64,000 nt of DNA from Coffea arabica (taxonomy: Eukaryota > Streptophyta > Magnoliopsida > Gentianales > Rubiaceae). This document shows positions 12,901-24,344 of this stretch, piece after piece. Location of the stretch: positions 1,364,001-1,428,000 of the forward strand of contig NC_092326.1 in NCBI RefSeq assembly GCF_036785885.1, in the 5' to 3' direction. Position 1 is the first letter of the stretch; each line of letters starts with the position of its first letter. The position numbers and the translations under genes were made by a program. Under the pieces are notes generated by a model. The model saw nothing but the letters and a program-made list of their open reading frames with translations. It was not told the DNA's origin and did no database searches.

Positions 12901-13011
12901 TTCGTGTGATTTGTTCTGGATTTGATTAAAGAACGACTGAGTCCCGGCGAGAGCTGGGCAGGCGGCCCGCCGAACCCTCTGGTACGCCTTAGGGGAGGTG
13001 GGGTCGTCACA
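9988..13011 (+). repeat. 3' LTR of the gag-only element
   Basis: It is the 3024-bp partner of 4951-7982, with scattered single-base differences and one 8-bp length difference, then TTGTT. The modest divergence means the insertion is not brand new. Confidence 0.95.
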
Positions 13012-13016
13012 TTGTT

Positions 13017-14359
13017 GCTGTTGCTAAGGGAAATATCATTGTCAGTGAATTCTTTGTCTATGTCTCTATGATTGTCAATTTATCTGGAGTATCATGTAAA
13101 AGGAGATATCAATTAAGACAAATAGAACATGATAAGATTGTTACACTTTTAGACAGTGGATATATTATTAGTGGAAAAGGCAAAAATCAAGAAACTAGTT
13201 TAGCAAGACCAGGGGATACTCGTTGGGGATCACACTATCTAACATTACTTCGTCTATCCTCTATGTGGGCTTCAGTGATTGGAATATTGGGAAATATACA
13301 AGATGATGCCACCACTTTTGACAATAGAGGTATGGCCAGGGGTTTGATTGATAGAATGAATGATTATGAGTTTGTTTTTGCATTGCACCTGATGAAGTAT
13401 TTATTGGGAATCACAAATGACTTGTCACTTGTTTTGCAACAAAGGGATCAAAATATTGTCCAAGCCATGAGTTTGATTGATACTATGAAATCTCAATTGC
13501 AAGACTTTAGGGAAGAGGGATGGCAAATAATTTTAGATGAAGTCAACAATTTTTGTGAGTTGAATATGATTCCCGTGATTGATATGGAAGACAGTATAGC
13601 AATCCGTGGCAATGCCAGGCGCAGTCGCAGAGGTCAGACCATCACTAATTTTCATCATTATCGCGTGGAAATTTTTTGTGAGGTATTATTTTTGAAATTA
13701 TTATTTCATTACATTTGTTACTTGTTATCAGATTTTCTTAGTTATTAATTTTATTATTGTTGTGATGTCAGGTTGTTGATTTAATTATACAAGAGATGAA
13801 TAATCGTTTCTCGGAAGTTAGCACGGAATTGCTTAGTTGCATAGCATGTCTTGATCCAAAAAGTTCTTTCTCTCAATTCAATGTGCAGAAACTACTCCGT
13901 CTTGCTGATTTATATCCTGAAAACTTCTCAAGTAACGATTATTTATATCTTGAGTCTCAACTTCGAAATTATATTTATAATGTGCAACGCGATCCTCAAT
14001 TTTCAGAAGTTGGAGATTTGGGAAGTCTTGCTTAACAAATGGTTAAAACTTGTAAAAATACAGTTTTTCCATTGGTTTATCGTCTGATCCAGTTGGCATT
14101 AGTTCTACCAGTTGCGACTGCTTCTGTTGAAAGAGTATTTTCTGCAATGAATATTGTCAAGACTGATTTGCGCAACAAAATGGGAGACGAGTGGATGAAT
14201 GACTGTCTGGTTGTATACATCGAGAAGGATATTTTTGCAACAATTGAAAATGAGCAAATATTGCAGCGTTTTCAACGGATGAAAACTCGCAGAATGCAAT
14301 TGCCTCCTCTTCGTTATTCGAGTGCAACAACTACCAATACTTCAAGTGTTAATCAATAA
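13017..14359 (+). pseudogene. hAT transposase, 3' half with dimerisation domain
   Basis: This continues the protein interrupted at 4950. Residues AVAKGNIIVSEFF follow directly once the duplicated TTGTT is removed. It holds the catalytic-core part with LARPGDTRWGSHY, then a clear intron at 13683-13771 (GAG/GTATTA ... GATGTCAG/GTT, phase 0), then the hAT C-terminal dimerisation domain (LPVATASVERVFSAM, LRNKMGDEWMND). A TAA at 14033-14035 replaces a sense codon just before MVKTCKN. The natural stop is at 14357-14359. With the lesions of the 5' half, the gene cannot make a full protein. Confidence 0.88.
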
Positions 14360-14639
14360 CAAATTTTTGGGTATGTATAATTATATGTTTTTATTATTTT
14401 TATAATTATTGATTCTAAATTTTACTTATTAAATATATTTATTTCGTCACAAAAAAAATTTTTTTAATACACTTCAACCCCCCCAAAAATAAATTTCTAG
14501 CTCCGTCCCTGCTCAAATTGGATGAAGATTCTCTACTATTGATAGAGCAATTGCAATTGATGGTTTAAATAGTTTTAGTACGAACGTTCGCCATGTTATC
14601 AACAATTTTGTAGATGTTCTGAAAGAATTAAAAGTATGG
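14360..14639. other. hAT 3' end and flank, no gene
   Basis: This comprises the hAT 3' untranslated part and terminal repeat (to 14511), the target duplication, and about 120 bp of unassigned AT-rich flank. Confidence 0.6.
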
Positions 14640-16626
14640 ATGTCCCTTTGTATTCTCAAGAGGATTAATTCTTGATTTATGGCTACATTATGTATAGAAG
14701 TTACAATCCATAAATCTATTCATGTAGTGAAGAAACCGTTTAATAGGTTTTTTCATATTCTTATAGTAGTGGGTGTTTAATAAGATTAATGTACCTTTAA
14801 TCTTGTAATACCTATATATAGAGGTACATTGACACCCTTTGGGAGGACTTTGGTATTTGTTGAAATATAAGAATATTATTCTCCATTTCTCTACTTTTCA
14901 ATTCCTATTATAGTATTTCATTTTATTAGTTTTACAACACGTTATCAGCACGAGTCTCTATTTTTGAGCAAAAGGTGAAAACGGAGCCTTTATCTTGAGT
15001 AAAAGTGAAACAAGAGATTCTGCCCGTATTTTTTCGCCAACTTCTGTCTACTTATTGAGGTAAATTTTTGACACATAAATTTATTTCAATTTCTTATGGC
15101 TAACATTTGAATGGTCGAAAAAATACAAGTGCCTATTGCTGAGCAATCATTAAACACAAATATATACTATTTGACATCTTTGAGATAATATTTCTCCTTT
15201 TAATTCTATTTATTTATCTTTAGAATTATTTGTTATAAATACTTATATTTTGATGCAATGAATTTTAGAGATGCTATTATAGAAAATCAATTATATTTGA
15301 GGATCTACTTGTCCTTTGAAACATTTAAAGAAAAAGATTCGATCACCTGAAAATGGTCGTTCTTTAACAAAAAGATTTGGCCACCAGAAGATGGTCATTA
15401 TTTCAAAAGCCTAGTATGATAAATTTACCTATGGCTACAAGAACATAATTCTGCTATGTTTAGAATTATTTCTTAGTTGAAAATAATATTCTCTACATAT
15501 TTCTCAAATATGCTCTTGTAGTAGCAATATTGAGAGAAAATTTGAAAAATATTTTGTACTTATTACATACTAGTTCTAGTCCATTCTCAAAAGTAAATGC
15601 GACTAAATTTCAATTTATTAGTTATGGTTGCTGTCATGACTATGATTTTGGTAAATATATATTTTACCATGACAAAAGAAAAAGTTACCACTTAAAGTGG
15701 GATAATAATGATAAAGACAAGAAAGTAAGAATTCTGAAGATAAATGTCCCGAAGTACATTTGACGAATCAAAATTATAATATCATCTTCACATGACCAAT
15801 TTCTTTAAACACCCCGAAGGTGTATGATAATTGATTTAATTAACTTTTCTTCCTAAAGAAAAAATTGATATTAAATATTTGGGATCAAAGGATTATGGTG
15901 ATGATGTTTGTCCCATAAGAATTATAGTGACAATGATATGTGTCTCATTAATAAGTGCTAGTATATATACTATATTTCAATGAAAGAGACAAACATAATC
16001 AGTTGTAGTGTTTAAGTGATTGAAAGATCCAGAAGAGCCACTACTATATTTTTTCCTGTACGAGAAAAGTTTATCATAAATAAATCACTACTTTTTACGA
16101 TGTCTCGAAAAATTTATTGAATTTGAATATCCGTCGAAATGGATATCAAATTGAGACACTAAATGAAACAGTGATAAAGATCATGTTTAGAAATCAAATG
16201 AGATAAAGGTTAATTATATCATAATAATCATTCGAGAGAGAAATGGTTATCGATATAGTTGTTTTCATTCTCATTTAATTTATAATTATCACCTGCAGTA
16301 AATCAGAAGTTTACTGATTCCAATAGATATATGATTTGGCAAAAGTGAAAATATTTGAGAGCCCACAAATATTTATACATATCCCCTTTATATTATATAT
16401 GACTCTAAAAGAAATTTAAAATTTATGTTGGGTATGAATCACCTTTTATGATTAAATATTGTAAAACATTGATGGGTGATCTATTGAATGATTTATTTAT
16501 TCTGATGAGTTATGATTCCCGACATTAGGGGGAGGAAAAAGTCAACCGAAAGGAAATCACCTGAAAATTTAAATTTCCTCGATCCTCATAAAAATAATGT
16601 GAACTAGAAGTTCAAGAAATTCTTCT
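14640..16626 (+). mobile_element. Decayed, internally deleted copia retrotransposon (5' part)
   Basis: An LTR-like stretch with TATATATAGAGG ends near 14938 and is followed by AACACGTTATCAGCACGAG, a leader found just inside the LTR of many plant copia elements. In order, remnants resemble copia gag (around 15600-15830, including FFKHPEGV), the protease/pre-integrase region (around 15900-16230, NIRRNGYQIETLNE), and the integrase-to-RT linker (around 16500-16620, with GGGGGAGG-like spacing and CELEVQ-like codons). Stops and shifts are everywhere. The remnant ends abruptly where the Tat LTR fragment begins. Confidence 0.6.
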
Positions 16627-17099
16627 AATATGACTGGCATAGTCCTAATATGACTGCACGTCTTGCAAGACAAGTAAAGTAGTACACAGGTTCTCAACCT
16701 CTACCTCTTATTACAACTATAAATAGAGGTCTCTCAACCAAATTAAAGACACACAGAGAAATCTAGAGGTATCTCATATGCTCAAACATTGAAACTCCAA
16801 GCCACGAGAGGTCCGGGTCTTCAAACTCTTCAAGTTTTCCATATATCAAGACTTGAGTTTCAAATATCTTCCAAACCCTTCAAGTCTTCCATATCAAGAT
16901 TTGAAGGAACCGGTGGTGGATCCAAGAACAAGCTGCGAAGCCTTTGGATTGGTGTTTGAGGAGGAGAATCGAAGGAAACTCTCCACAAGTTCGAGAAAAC
17001 CCTAGAAATTGTACTCACATATTTTTTTAAATTTATATATCACATATTTGTCGTGTACTTTTCTTGTCGTTTTGCAGACTTGAAATTTTATCGCGTACA
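16627..17099 (+). repeat. 5' LTR of the Tat element, truncated
   Basis: It is nearly identical to the last 0.46 kb of the 3' LTR (about 30772-31232), including TATAAATA at 16718-16725 and the end TTTTATCGCGTACA. The first ~400 bp present in the 3' LTR are missing here. Instead copia sequence runs straight into it. Confidence 0.88.
16718..16725 (+). promoter_or_regulatory. LTR TATA box
   Basis: TATAAATA lies in a conserved context in both LTRs (second copy 30853-30860) and is likely to direct element transcription from the middle of the LTR. Confidence 0.55.
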
Positions 17100-17103
17100 A
17101 ATT

Positions 17104-17121
17104 TTTGGCACACCCGGTAGG
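17104..17121 (+). other. Primer-binding site of the Tat element
   Basis: TTTGGCACACCCGGTAGG follows the 5' LTR by a few bases. The GGCAC-CCCGGT-GG pattern is typical of Tat-lineage primer sites and differs from the tRNA-Met type of the other elements here. Confidence 0.6.
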
Positions 17122-17175
17122 ACCATCTCTGCCTTCCATCTCTTCTCCTCGAATATTCAACTACATATATCACCA

Positions 17176-19440
17176 ATGGCACCAAAGAGCAACAAAATCA
17201 TGATTGCACGTTCCAAAACTACTGATGCTAAGCCTATTCAGGAAGCTGCACATGTTGCCACCAATACCCGCGCTATTGGGCTTGTGACAAGGAGTATGAC
17301 GAGAGCCTCCATCCAAAGTAATATGGAAGTTCCATCGGCGCCAACTCCCGTCTTCGGTTCGACATCATTAATGAGCTATTCCTCCAGGATGGGGATCCAA
17401 GACGTTCCTGCCTCGATTGAGAAGGCTCTTGTCATGCTCGAATTTGGATCCGAATCCAAGTTTTCTAAGCATGACGATGATTCATCAAACACTGGATCAG
17501 CCTCTTCACATGAAGCTCTTCATTCAAGATTTTGTATTGAAAATTCTGCTGCTTTTTCTGTTGCAGTGCCTGCCATGATGACAAATACTTTGAGTCTCGA
17601 AAAATAAGTTTCGAACATGTCCAAGATGATGGAAACCATGATGAAACACATCAAGGACCAAGATGCTCTCATTGCTCAACTGCTCACCCAGAAAGATCAC
17701 GCTCCTGAAGGAAGCCATGCGAATCCTAAGGAGCACCAAGAGCGTGAAATTTCCTCATCTAAACGTAAGAACAACGTGAAGGAAGTATATGTGACCGCCG
17801 ATGGAACTATCCCCGTGGAACAACTGAAGGAACTTGTTGAACGCGTGATCAAAGATAAAAAGGAGGGTAGCTCAAAGTCAAGTTTTACCTACTGCAAGCC
17901 TTACACTGCTAGAATTGACAACCTAATAATGCCTGCTGGATATCAACCGTCTAAATTTCAACAGTTCGATGGGAAAGCTAGTCCAAAGTAACATGTGGCC
18001 CATTTTGTCGAAACCTGCAATAACGGTGGAACCTATGGTGACCTGCTAGTCAAACAGTTCGTCCGATCATTGAAGGGCAACGCGTTTGATTGGTACACTG
18101 ATCTCACTCCGGGGTCCATCGACAGTTGGGAACAGTTGGAACAAGAGTTTTTAAATCGCTTCTACAGCACTAGAAGAACCGTTAGTATGCTGGAGTTGAC
18201 TAACACTTGTCAATGGAAGGATGAACCTGTGGTCAACTACATTGATAGGTGGAGAAGTCTGAGTCTCAACTGCAAGGATAGACTATCTGAACCCTCTGCC
18301 ATAGAAATGTGCATCTGAAGAATGCATTGGAGCCTGAGCTACATTCTACAGGGTATACGTCCAAATACATTTGAAAAATTAGCTACTCGTGCTCATGATA
18401 TAGAGTTAAGCATCACAGCCAATGCAACTGATAGGTTTCCCATTCAAGCTCCGCGAGTGCAGCCACCTCATCAAAGCAATAAAAGGCAAGAAAATAAAAA
18501 ATGGGGCAAACCTCCTTCAAGATTTAGTAATAAGGAGTCCATGGCAATAAATACAACTCCCATGAAAATTGCTACCAATGTGAGTCGAAAAGTCACCGAA
18601 AAAGTAGACTCCCCTCAAAATGGGTCGGTAAGAAGACCTACTCTAAAAGAAATGCAAGAAAAGAAATACTCCTTCCTCGAATCCGATTTACAAGGAATGT
18701 TTAATGATCTTTTCAAGGAGAAACTCCTTGAACTTCCCGACATGAAGCGCCCAGAGGAAGCTGGTCAAGTCAACGATTCAAATTATTGTTGTTATCATCG
18801 CTTGATTGGCCACCTTCTCACTAAATGCTTTGTCTTTAAAGACAAAATTATGAAATTGACCCGTCAAGGAAAAATCCTTTTCGAGGAAGATAAAGAATCG
18901 GCAAACCAAACAACAATAATGTTTGGGTCTGTGTGTTCTCCGATAGAAGTTTTATCCACAACAAATAGTGTTTCGTCCAAGGAGTTTGAAAAATCCTCAA
19001 TTGAAGATGTTATTAAAGATGACAACAAAGGATGGTCTTTAGTCACTCGAAAGAGGACTTGCAAGCCAAAAATAAAGAAGTATATCTTTTCGAAAAGCAT
19101 TCATTCGACAAAGCCTGAAGTGACAATAAAACGACGAAATGCAACAAAGAAACAAAAGGGTGTGGCCACAAAGCCAAATCCTTCAGATTTTCAGCTCTTT
19201 CAAGAGGTTCGACAGCCCGTGACACTGAGAGAATTTATGCCCAAGGGGTATTTAAGTGACGATGCTGATAACTCCACCTCTTGTAATGTCGTCAAAGCTG
19301 AAAATTCTCAAGTCACACAAATTGGCACGAAATTTGAGAAAAAACTCAAAATCAATGATAAATCACCAGTGGATTGTGCGACGACTATCATTTTTTATGA
19401 TGATGATTTAACTGTTGAGTTCAAAACCCACAATCGATGA
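17176..19440 (+). pseudogene. Tat gag region, decayed
   Basis: One reading frame runs from MAPKSNKIMIARSK (17176) through the gag core ([82 protein letters not shown]) to HNR at 19437. It is broken only by stops at 17605 (TAA), 17989 (TAA) and 18316 (TGA). A CCYHR-like motif at about 18783-18800 ([14 protein letters not shown]) may be the remaining zinc-binding part. The protein would be the particle-forming Gag. The frame is the same before and after each stop, so the lesions are point changes rather than shifts. Confidence 0.82.
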
Positions 19441-19496
19441 ACTCTCCCAGAGCCGCCTCATTTTTAAATTGATGAACTCTCCCAGAGCCGCCTCAT
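19434..19496 (+). repeat. Direct 26-bp duplication at the protease deletion
   Basis: GATGAACTCTCCCAGAGCCG plus CCTCAT occurs at 19436-19461 and again at 19470-19495, separated by about 8 bases. The second copy is in frame (DELSQSRLM), the first is out of frame. The stretch that should encode the protease active site lies between HNR and DELS in this lineage and is missing. Confidence 0.75.
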
Positions 19497-22400
19497 GATC
19501 CAAGAATTTAACCAAGGGGGGCAAAGAGCAATTGGTTTCATAAGGTTTAAATTGCTCATTGGCGAGTTATCTTCAAGCGCGTTATTTCATATCATTGAAA
19601 CTAAAACCTCTTATAACATGCTCTTGGGAAGACTCTGGATTCACGAGAATGAAATTATACCGTCTACTCTGCATCAATGTTTCAAATATTGTCGAGACAG
19701 CATAGTTAAGAAGATTGTTGCCGATGATAAACCTTTCACTGAGACCGAAACTCACTTTGCCGATGCCAAATTTTACCTTCAGAAAGAAGCAAAAAGAAAA
19801 TAATCAGTAAAGGAAGAAAATCAAGATTTCAAGGTACCCATTTTGCGGTATATTCCAAGATCAAAGAGAGAAGAAAGTCAATCCTTTTTTATCAGAAATG
19901 ATACATTAAATGTTCTGCTCACCAAAGTAGAGTCTGCTAAGGGTGAGAAAGTGAGCTTGCAAGGATTTGTTCGTTCCAAAGAAGAACCGGCAGTAAAACA
20001 TTACTCACTACCAACTAATCAGACTCAAGAAGGTTTTGATTCAAACGCATATAGACTTCTTGCTAAGGTCGGTTATAATCTAAATAAGAAGCATGCATTG
20101 GGAAAACTCCCTCCTGAGGTGACTGGTTAGAAGACTCATGGATTAATACCTACGCAGAAAATGTTGAAAGAAAAAAGCTATAATGTTGAAAGTTCATCGA
20201 TGGGTCTTAGTTATCAACCACCTTCTCCAGTGCGTATAATAATCAAAAGGGCAAGCTGTAACTACGTGAACGAAGAAATGGAGGTCACAAGCCGAAAGAG
20301 ATCTGTGTTCGATAGGTTGGAAAATAAGTCGAAGCGTACTTCTGTATTTGACAGACTTGGCCCGCAGCCGAAATATTTAAAACCGCCCGTCTATGAAAGA
20401 TTAGGCAATAAAAAGCAACAATACCAAGTTGCCAAGAAAGAAAGTCTTACTCTAATAAAGAAAAACGGAGCAAGAAAGCGAGTCTCCAATTTCTTTATGT
20501 ACTATGGAGACTTATTCAATGTAAGAATTGAAACTATTTTTGAAGAACAGGGTCAAGAAAGTACGGCTCCCTGTCATCATATTACGATCAGTGATCTTGA
20601 AAAAGAAAAAGAAGATGCAGATGACGCTCCCGCTGAATTTGAGCAGTGAGTAAAAAATACAGTCGATGCCCTAAATGAAATTAATCTTGGCACAAGTGAC
20701 GACCCTCGCCCAATTTACATAACTTCTTGTATGACTCCTGAAGAAGAGAAAGAGTATGTTGATTTGCTACTTAAATTCAAAAATGTCTTTGCCTGGAATT
20801 ACTCAGAAATGCCTGATTTGGATCTTAGAGTTGCTGTTCATAATTTATCTGTCAAGCGAGGGACAAGACCTATCAAGCAAACTCAAAGACGCTTTTTGGC
20901 ATGAATTGATTCCTCTGATAGAAAATGAGATAAATAGACTGATTGAATCTAGGTTCATACGAGAAGTGAAATATCCAACATGGATTTCAAGCATTGTCCC
21001 TGTGAGAAAGAAGAATGGGCAAATCCAAATTTGTGTTGATTTTCGAGATTTAAATGAGGCTTGTCCCAAAGATGATTTTCCACTCCCCATCACAGAATTG
21101 ACGGTAGATGTTACGACCGGGCACGAAGCATTATCTTTTCTCGATAGATCGTCTGGCTACAATCAAATATGTATGGCGCCCGAGAATGAGGAGTTCACTG
21201 TCTTCCGCACCTCCAAGAGAATTTATTGCTATAAAGTGATGCCGTTTGGCTTGAAGAACGCTGGAGCGACATATCAAAGAGTAATGCAAAGAATTTTTGA
21301 TAATATACTCCATAGAAATGTGGAGTGCTACGTTGATGACCTTGTGGTGAAATCAAAGAAGCGAGAGGATCATATTCGAGACCTTCGAAGAGTTTTTCAA
21401 CACCTTCGAAGATACCAACTGAAGATGAATCCTTTGAAGTGCGCATTCGGAGTCACTTCTGGCAAGTTTTTCGGTTTCATCATTTATCAATAGGGAATAG
21501 AGGTCGATCAATCTAAAATTGATGCCATTGTGAACATGCTTGAACCGCGAAATATTCATGAATTGAAGAGCTTTCAAGGAAAGTTGGTTTATATCCGGAG
21601 GTTTATCTCTAATTTGGCCGGACGATGCCAACCCTTCATCGACTGATGAAGAAAGGGGTGCCCTTCGAGTGGGATGAATCGTGTAGAAATACTTTTACAA
21701 GTATCAAAACGTACCTCATGAATTCTCCAGTGTTGGCTGCACCCATCTCAGGAAAACCATTGATTCTTTATATTTTCGCTCAAGAACGGTCGGTGGGAGT
21801 CTTACTTGCTCAAGAAAATGATGAAGGTAAGGAGAATGCGCTGTATTACTTGAGTCGGATGATGACACATAATGAGTTGAATTACTCACCCATCGAGAAA
21901 TTGTGTTTGACACTTATATTTGTCATTCAGAAGTTAAAACATTATTTTCAAGCACACACTATTCTGCTCATATCTAAATCTAATCCCATTAAATATGTCA
22001 TGACAAAACCTGTACTGTCTGATCGGCTCGCGAGATAGTACCTCCAGTTTCAACAATTTGAAATTATTTATGTACCTGCGAAGGTAGTCAAAGGACAAAT
22101 ATTGGCAGATTTTTTAGCCGATCATCCCATATATGCCGAGTAGGAGTTGACTGATGAACTCCCCGATAAAGAAGTGTTTATAGTCGAATCGCCGTGGTCA
22201 ATGTATTTCGATGGAGCTACTCACCGTGATGGAGCTGGTGCGAGAGTTGTTTTTTATACTCCTGAAACAGATATATTACCGTATTCTTTTACTTTAACAC
22301 GCCGGTGTTCAAACAATGTGGCCGAATATCAGGCGTTGATTCTCGGTCTTGAAACGGCTGTAGACATGAAGCAGTTGCATCTTAGAGTCTATGGTGATTC

Positions 22401-23952
22401 AAAATTGGTGGTAAATCAACTTCTTGATATTTATGATGTCAAGAAACCTGAATTGATCCCATATTATAAGTATGCAAGACAACTCATGGGATATTTAGAT
22501 AGTGTCACTATAGAACATATCCCTAGAAATTTCAACCAATAAGCTGACTCTTTGGCAAGGGTGGCGTCCATGATCACTTTACCTTCTCATCGAAATCAAA
22601 TTTCAATATGTCAAAATTGGGTCATACCTTCGGTGTTTGATGAAGAAGATGATGGTGAGGAAGAAATTACTTATCATATTTTTATCCATGAGATCGAAAA
22701 GAAGGATTGGCGTTACCTCATTACTGATTACTTTAATCATGGGAAGTTACCAGAAGATCCTAAGAAAAGGGTTGATATACGTTGTCGAGCGCCACGTTTC
22801 ATTTACTACAAAGGGATGCTTTACCGAAGATCATTCGATGAGGTGTTTCTACGATGTCTTGGAGAAGATGAGGCCATGCAAGTAATGGAGGAGGCTCACT
22901 CTGGGATATGCGGTTCTCACCAGTCTGGCCCGAAATTACACTTTGGTATTAAAAGAATGGGATATTACTGGCCAACAATGATAAAGGATTGCATTGACTT
23001 TGCTAGAAGATGTCAAGCATGTCAATTCCATGGCAATTTCATCCATCAACGTCCTGAACCATTGCACCCAACTGTGGCTTCTTGGCCATTCGATGCTTGG
23101 GGTTTGGATATAGTTGGACCACTTCCAAAGTCTTCTGGCCGACACATTTTCATTTTGGCGGCGACAGATTACTTTTCAAAGTGGGTTGAAGCGGTTTCTC
23201 TAAGAGAGGTCAAAAAGGAGAATGTAGTAGATTTCATTCGCTTGCACATCATTTATCGGTATGGAGTCCCGCGTTATATCATCACCGATAATGGTAAACC
23301 TTTTTACAATGTAGCAATGAACAACCTTTGCGAAAAGTTTCATTTCAAACAATATAATTCATCCATGTACTACGCTGCTGCAAATGGACTCGTTGAAGCA
23401 TTCAACAAGACCTTATGTAATCTGTTGAAGAAAATTGTGGATAAATCGAAAAGGGATTGGCATCTTCGAATTGGAGAAGCACTTTGAGCATAGCGAACTA
23501 CTTTTTGAACTCGCACACAAGCAACCCCATACGCGCTTGTTTACGGTGTTGAAACTGTTCTTCCACTTGAGTGTCACATACCTTCGCTAAGAATTGCAAT
23601 TCAAGAAGAACTCAGTGAAGAAGATAATGTTCATCTTCGCCTTGAAGAGTTAGAAGCACTTGATCAAAAGAGATTAGAAGCTCAGCAACGGATTGAGTGC
23701 TATCAGGCTCGCCTTTCAAAAGCATTCAATAAGCACGTCCGACCTCGCTCTTTCCAAATTAGAGAGTTAGTGCTCGCTGTTCGGAGACCAATCATTCTCA
23801 CTCATGACGGACAAAGAAAGCTTACTCCTAAGTGGGATAGTCCATCTGTCGTTCGAGAAGTATATACAAATGGCTCATACAAGTTGGGTGCTGAAGATGG
23901 ATTAAGGGTTGGCCCTATCAATGGCAAGTACCTAAAAAAGTACTATGCATAA
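19470..23952 (+). pseudogene. Tat pol: protease remnant, RT, RNase H, archaeal RNase H, integrase
   Basis: Order of what is seen: protease C-part (KTSYNMLLGRLWIHENEI, about 19610); reverse transcriptase from about 20900 (ICVDFRDLNEACPKDDFPLP, MPFGLKNAGATYQR, YVDD at about 21330); RNase H (EWDESCRNTF, LYYLSRMM); archaeal-type RNase H (YFDGATHRDGAGA at 22204, NNVAEYQALILGLE, VYGDSKLVVNQ); integrase zinc region (HSGICGSHQS, CQACQ), catalytic D, D, E in GLDIVGPL, ITDNGKPF, NGLVEAFNKTL; end GPINGKYLKKYYA. Stops include 19801, 20128, 20647, 21491, 22036, 22141, 22540, 23485 and 23491. Frame moves by one near 20902 and back near 21620. Not functional. Confidence 0.88.
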
Positions 23953-24344
23953 TCGGAACCGCGCGATGCTCCTGGCCCGCATGAGCTAAAACTGTGGATG
24001 GCAACCACCAATAGTGTAGTATGTTGTTAAACTACTGAAACACTCCACCAAGTCTAAGGTGGTAAACAAATAGATACTCCTACCTCGCATGAGGTTAAAA
24101 TGTGAACGGTAGGAACTACTTGTGATTTGATTCCCTCCGGGGATACGTAGGCAGCTTAGAGGGTAATTTCTAAGTTCAGTTACACCTCCTAAATCAAACC
24201 TTCTTTCCTTGCAAAAAAAAAAAGAAAGAAAAAAAGAACTTCTCTTTTTCTTTGAGATAAAATGCTAAATTTATAAGTTCTTTTCTCTAAAAAAAAAAAA
24301 GAGATAAGAAATGAAAAGCATTTTATTATTAAAAAAAAAACTCA
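23953..24344 (+). other. Spacer between pol and the antisense gene
   Basis: Contains the decayed end of the pol reading frame and A-rich tracts (24210-24340). No gene is seen. Confidence 0.6.

Larger units (their letters stand above)
4951..13011 (+). mobile_element. Gag-only gypsy-type LTR element (TR-GAG/LARD class)
   Basis: The element runs from TGTGAGGACTC to GTCGTCACA and has 5-bp target duplications TTGTT (4946-4950 and 13012-13016) inside the hAT transposase. LTRs are 3032 and 3024 bp. The interior is only 2.0 kb: primer site, a decayed gag with zinc knuckles, and a polypurine tract. Protease, reverse transcriptase, RNase H and integrase are absent. Non-autonomous plant elements that keep only gag are a known class. 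The LTR ends closely resemble those of the chromovirus at 58750-64000, which suggests that lineage as the source of enzymes. Confidence 0.93.
2728..14511 (+). mobile_element. hAT transposon with transposase, 11.8 kb including a nested retrotransposon
   Basis: The left end reads CAGCCACGGATTTAAGGGGG. The right end, inverted, reads CAGGGACGGAGCTAGAAAT. Both sides carry the 8-bp target duplication CTCAAATT (2720-2727 and 14512-14519), the length made by hAT transposases. Without the nested element (4951-13016) the transposon is about 3.7 kb, normal for an autonomous hAT. The subterminal parts are G-rich on the left and C-rich on the right. The transposase inside is broken, so the copy is now dead unless helped in trans. 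Confidence 0.92.
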
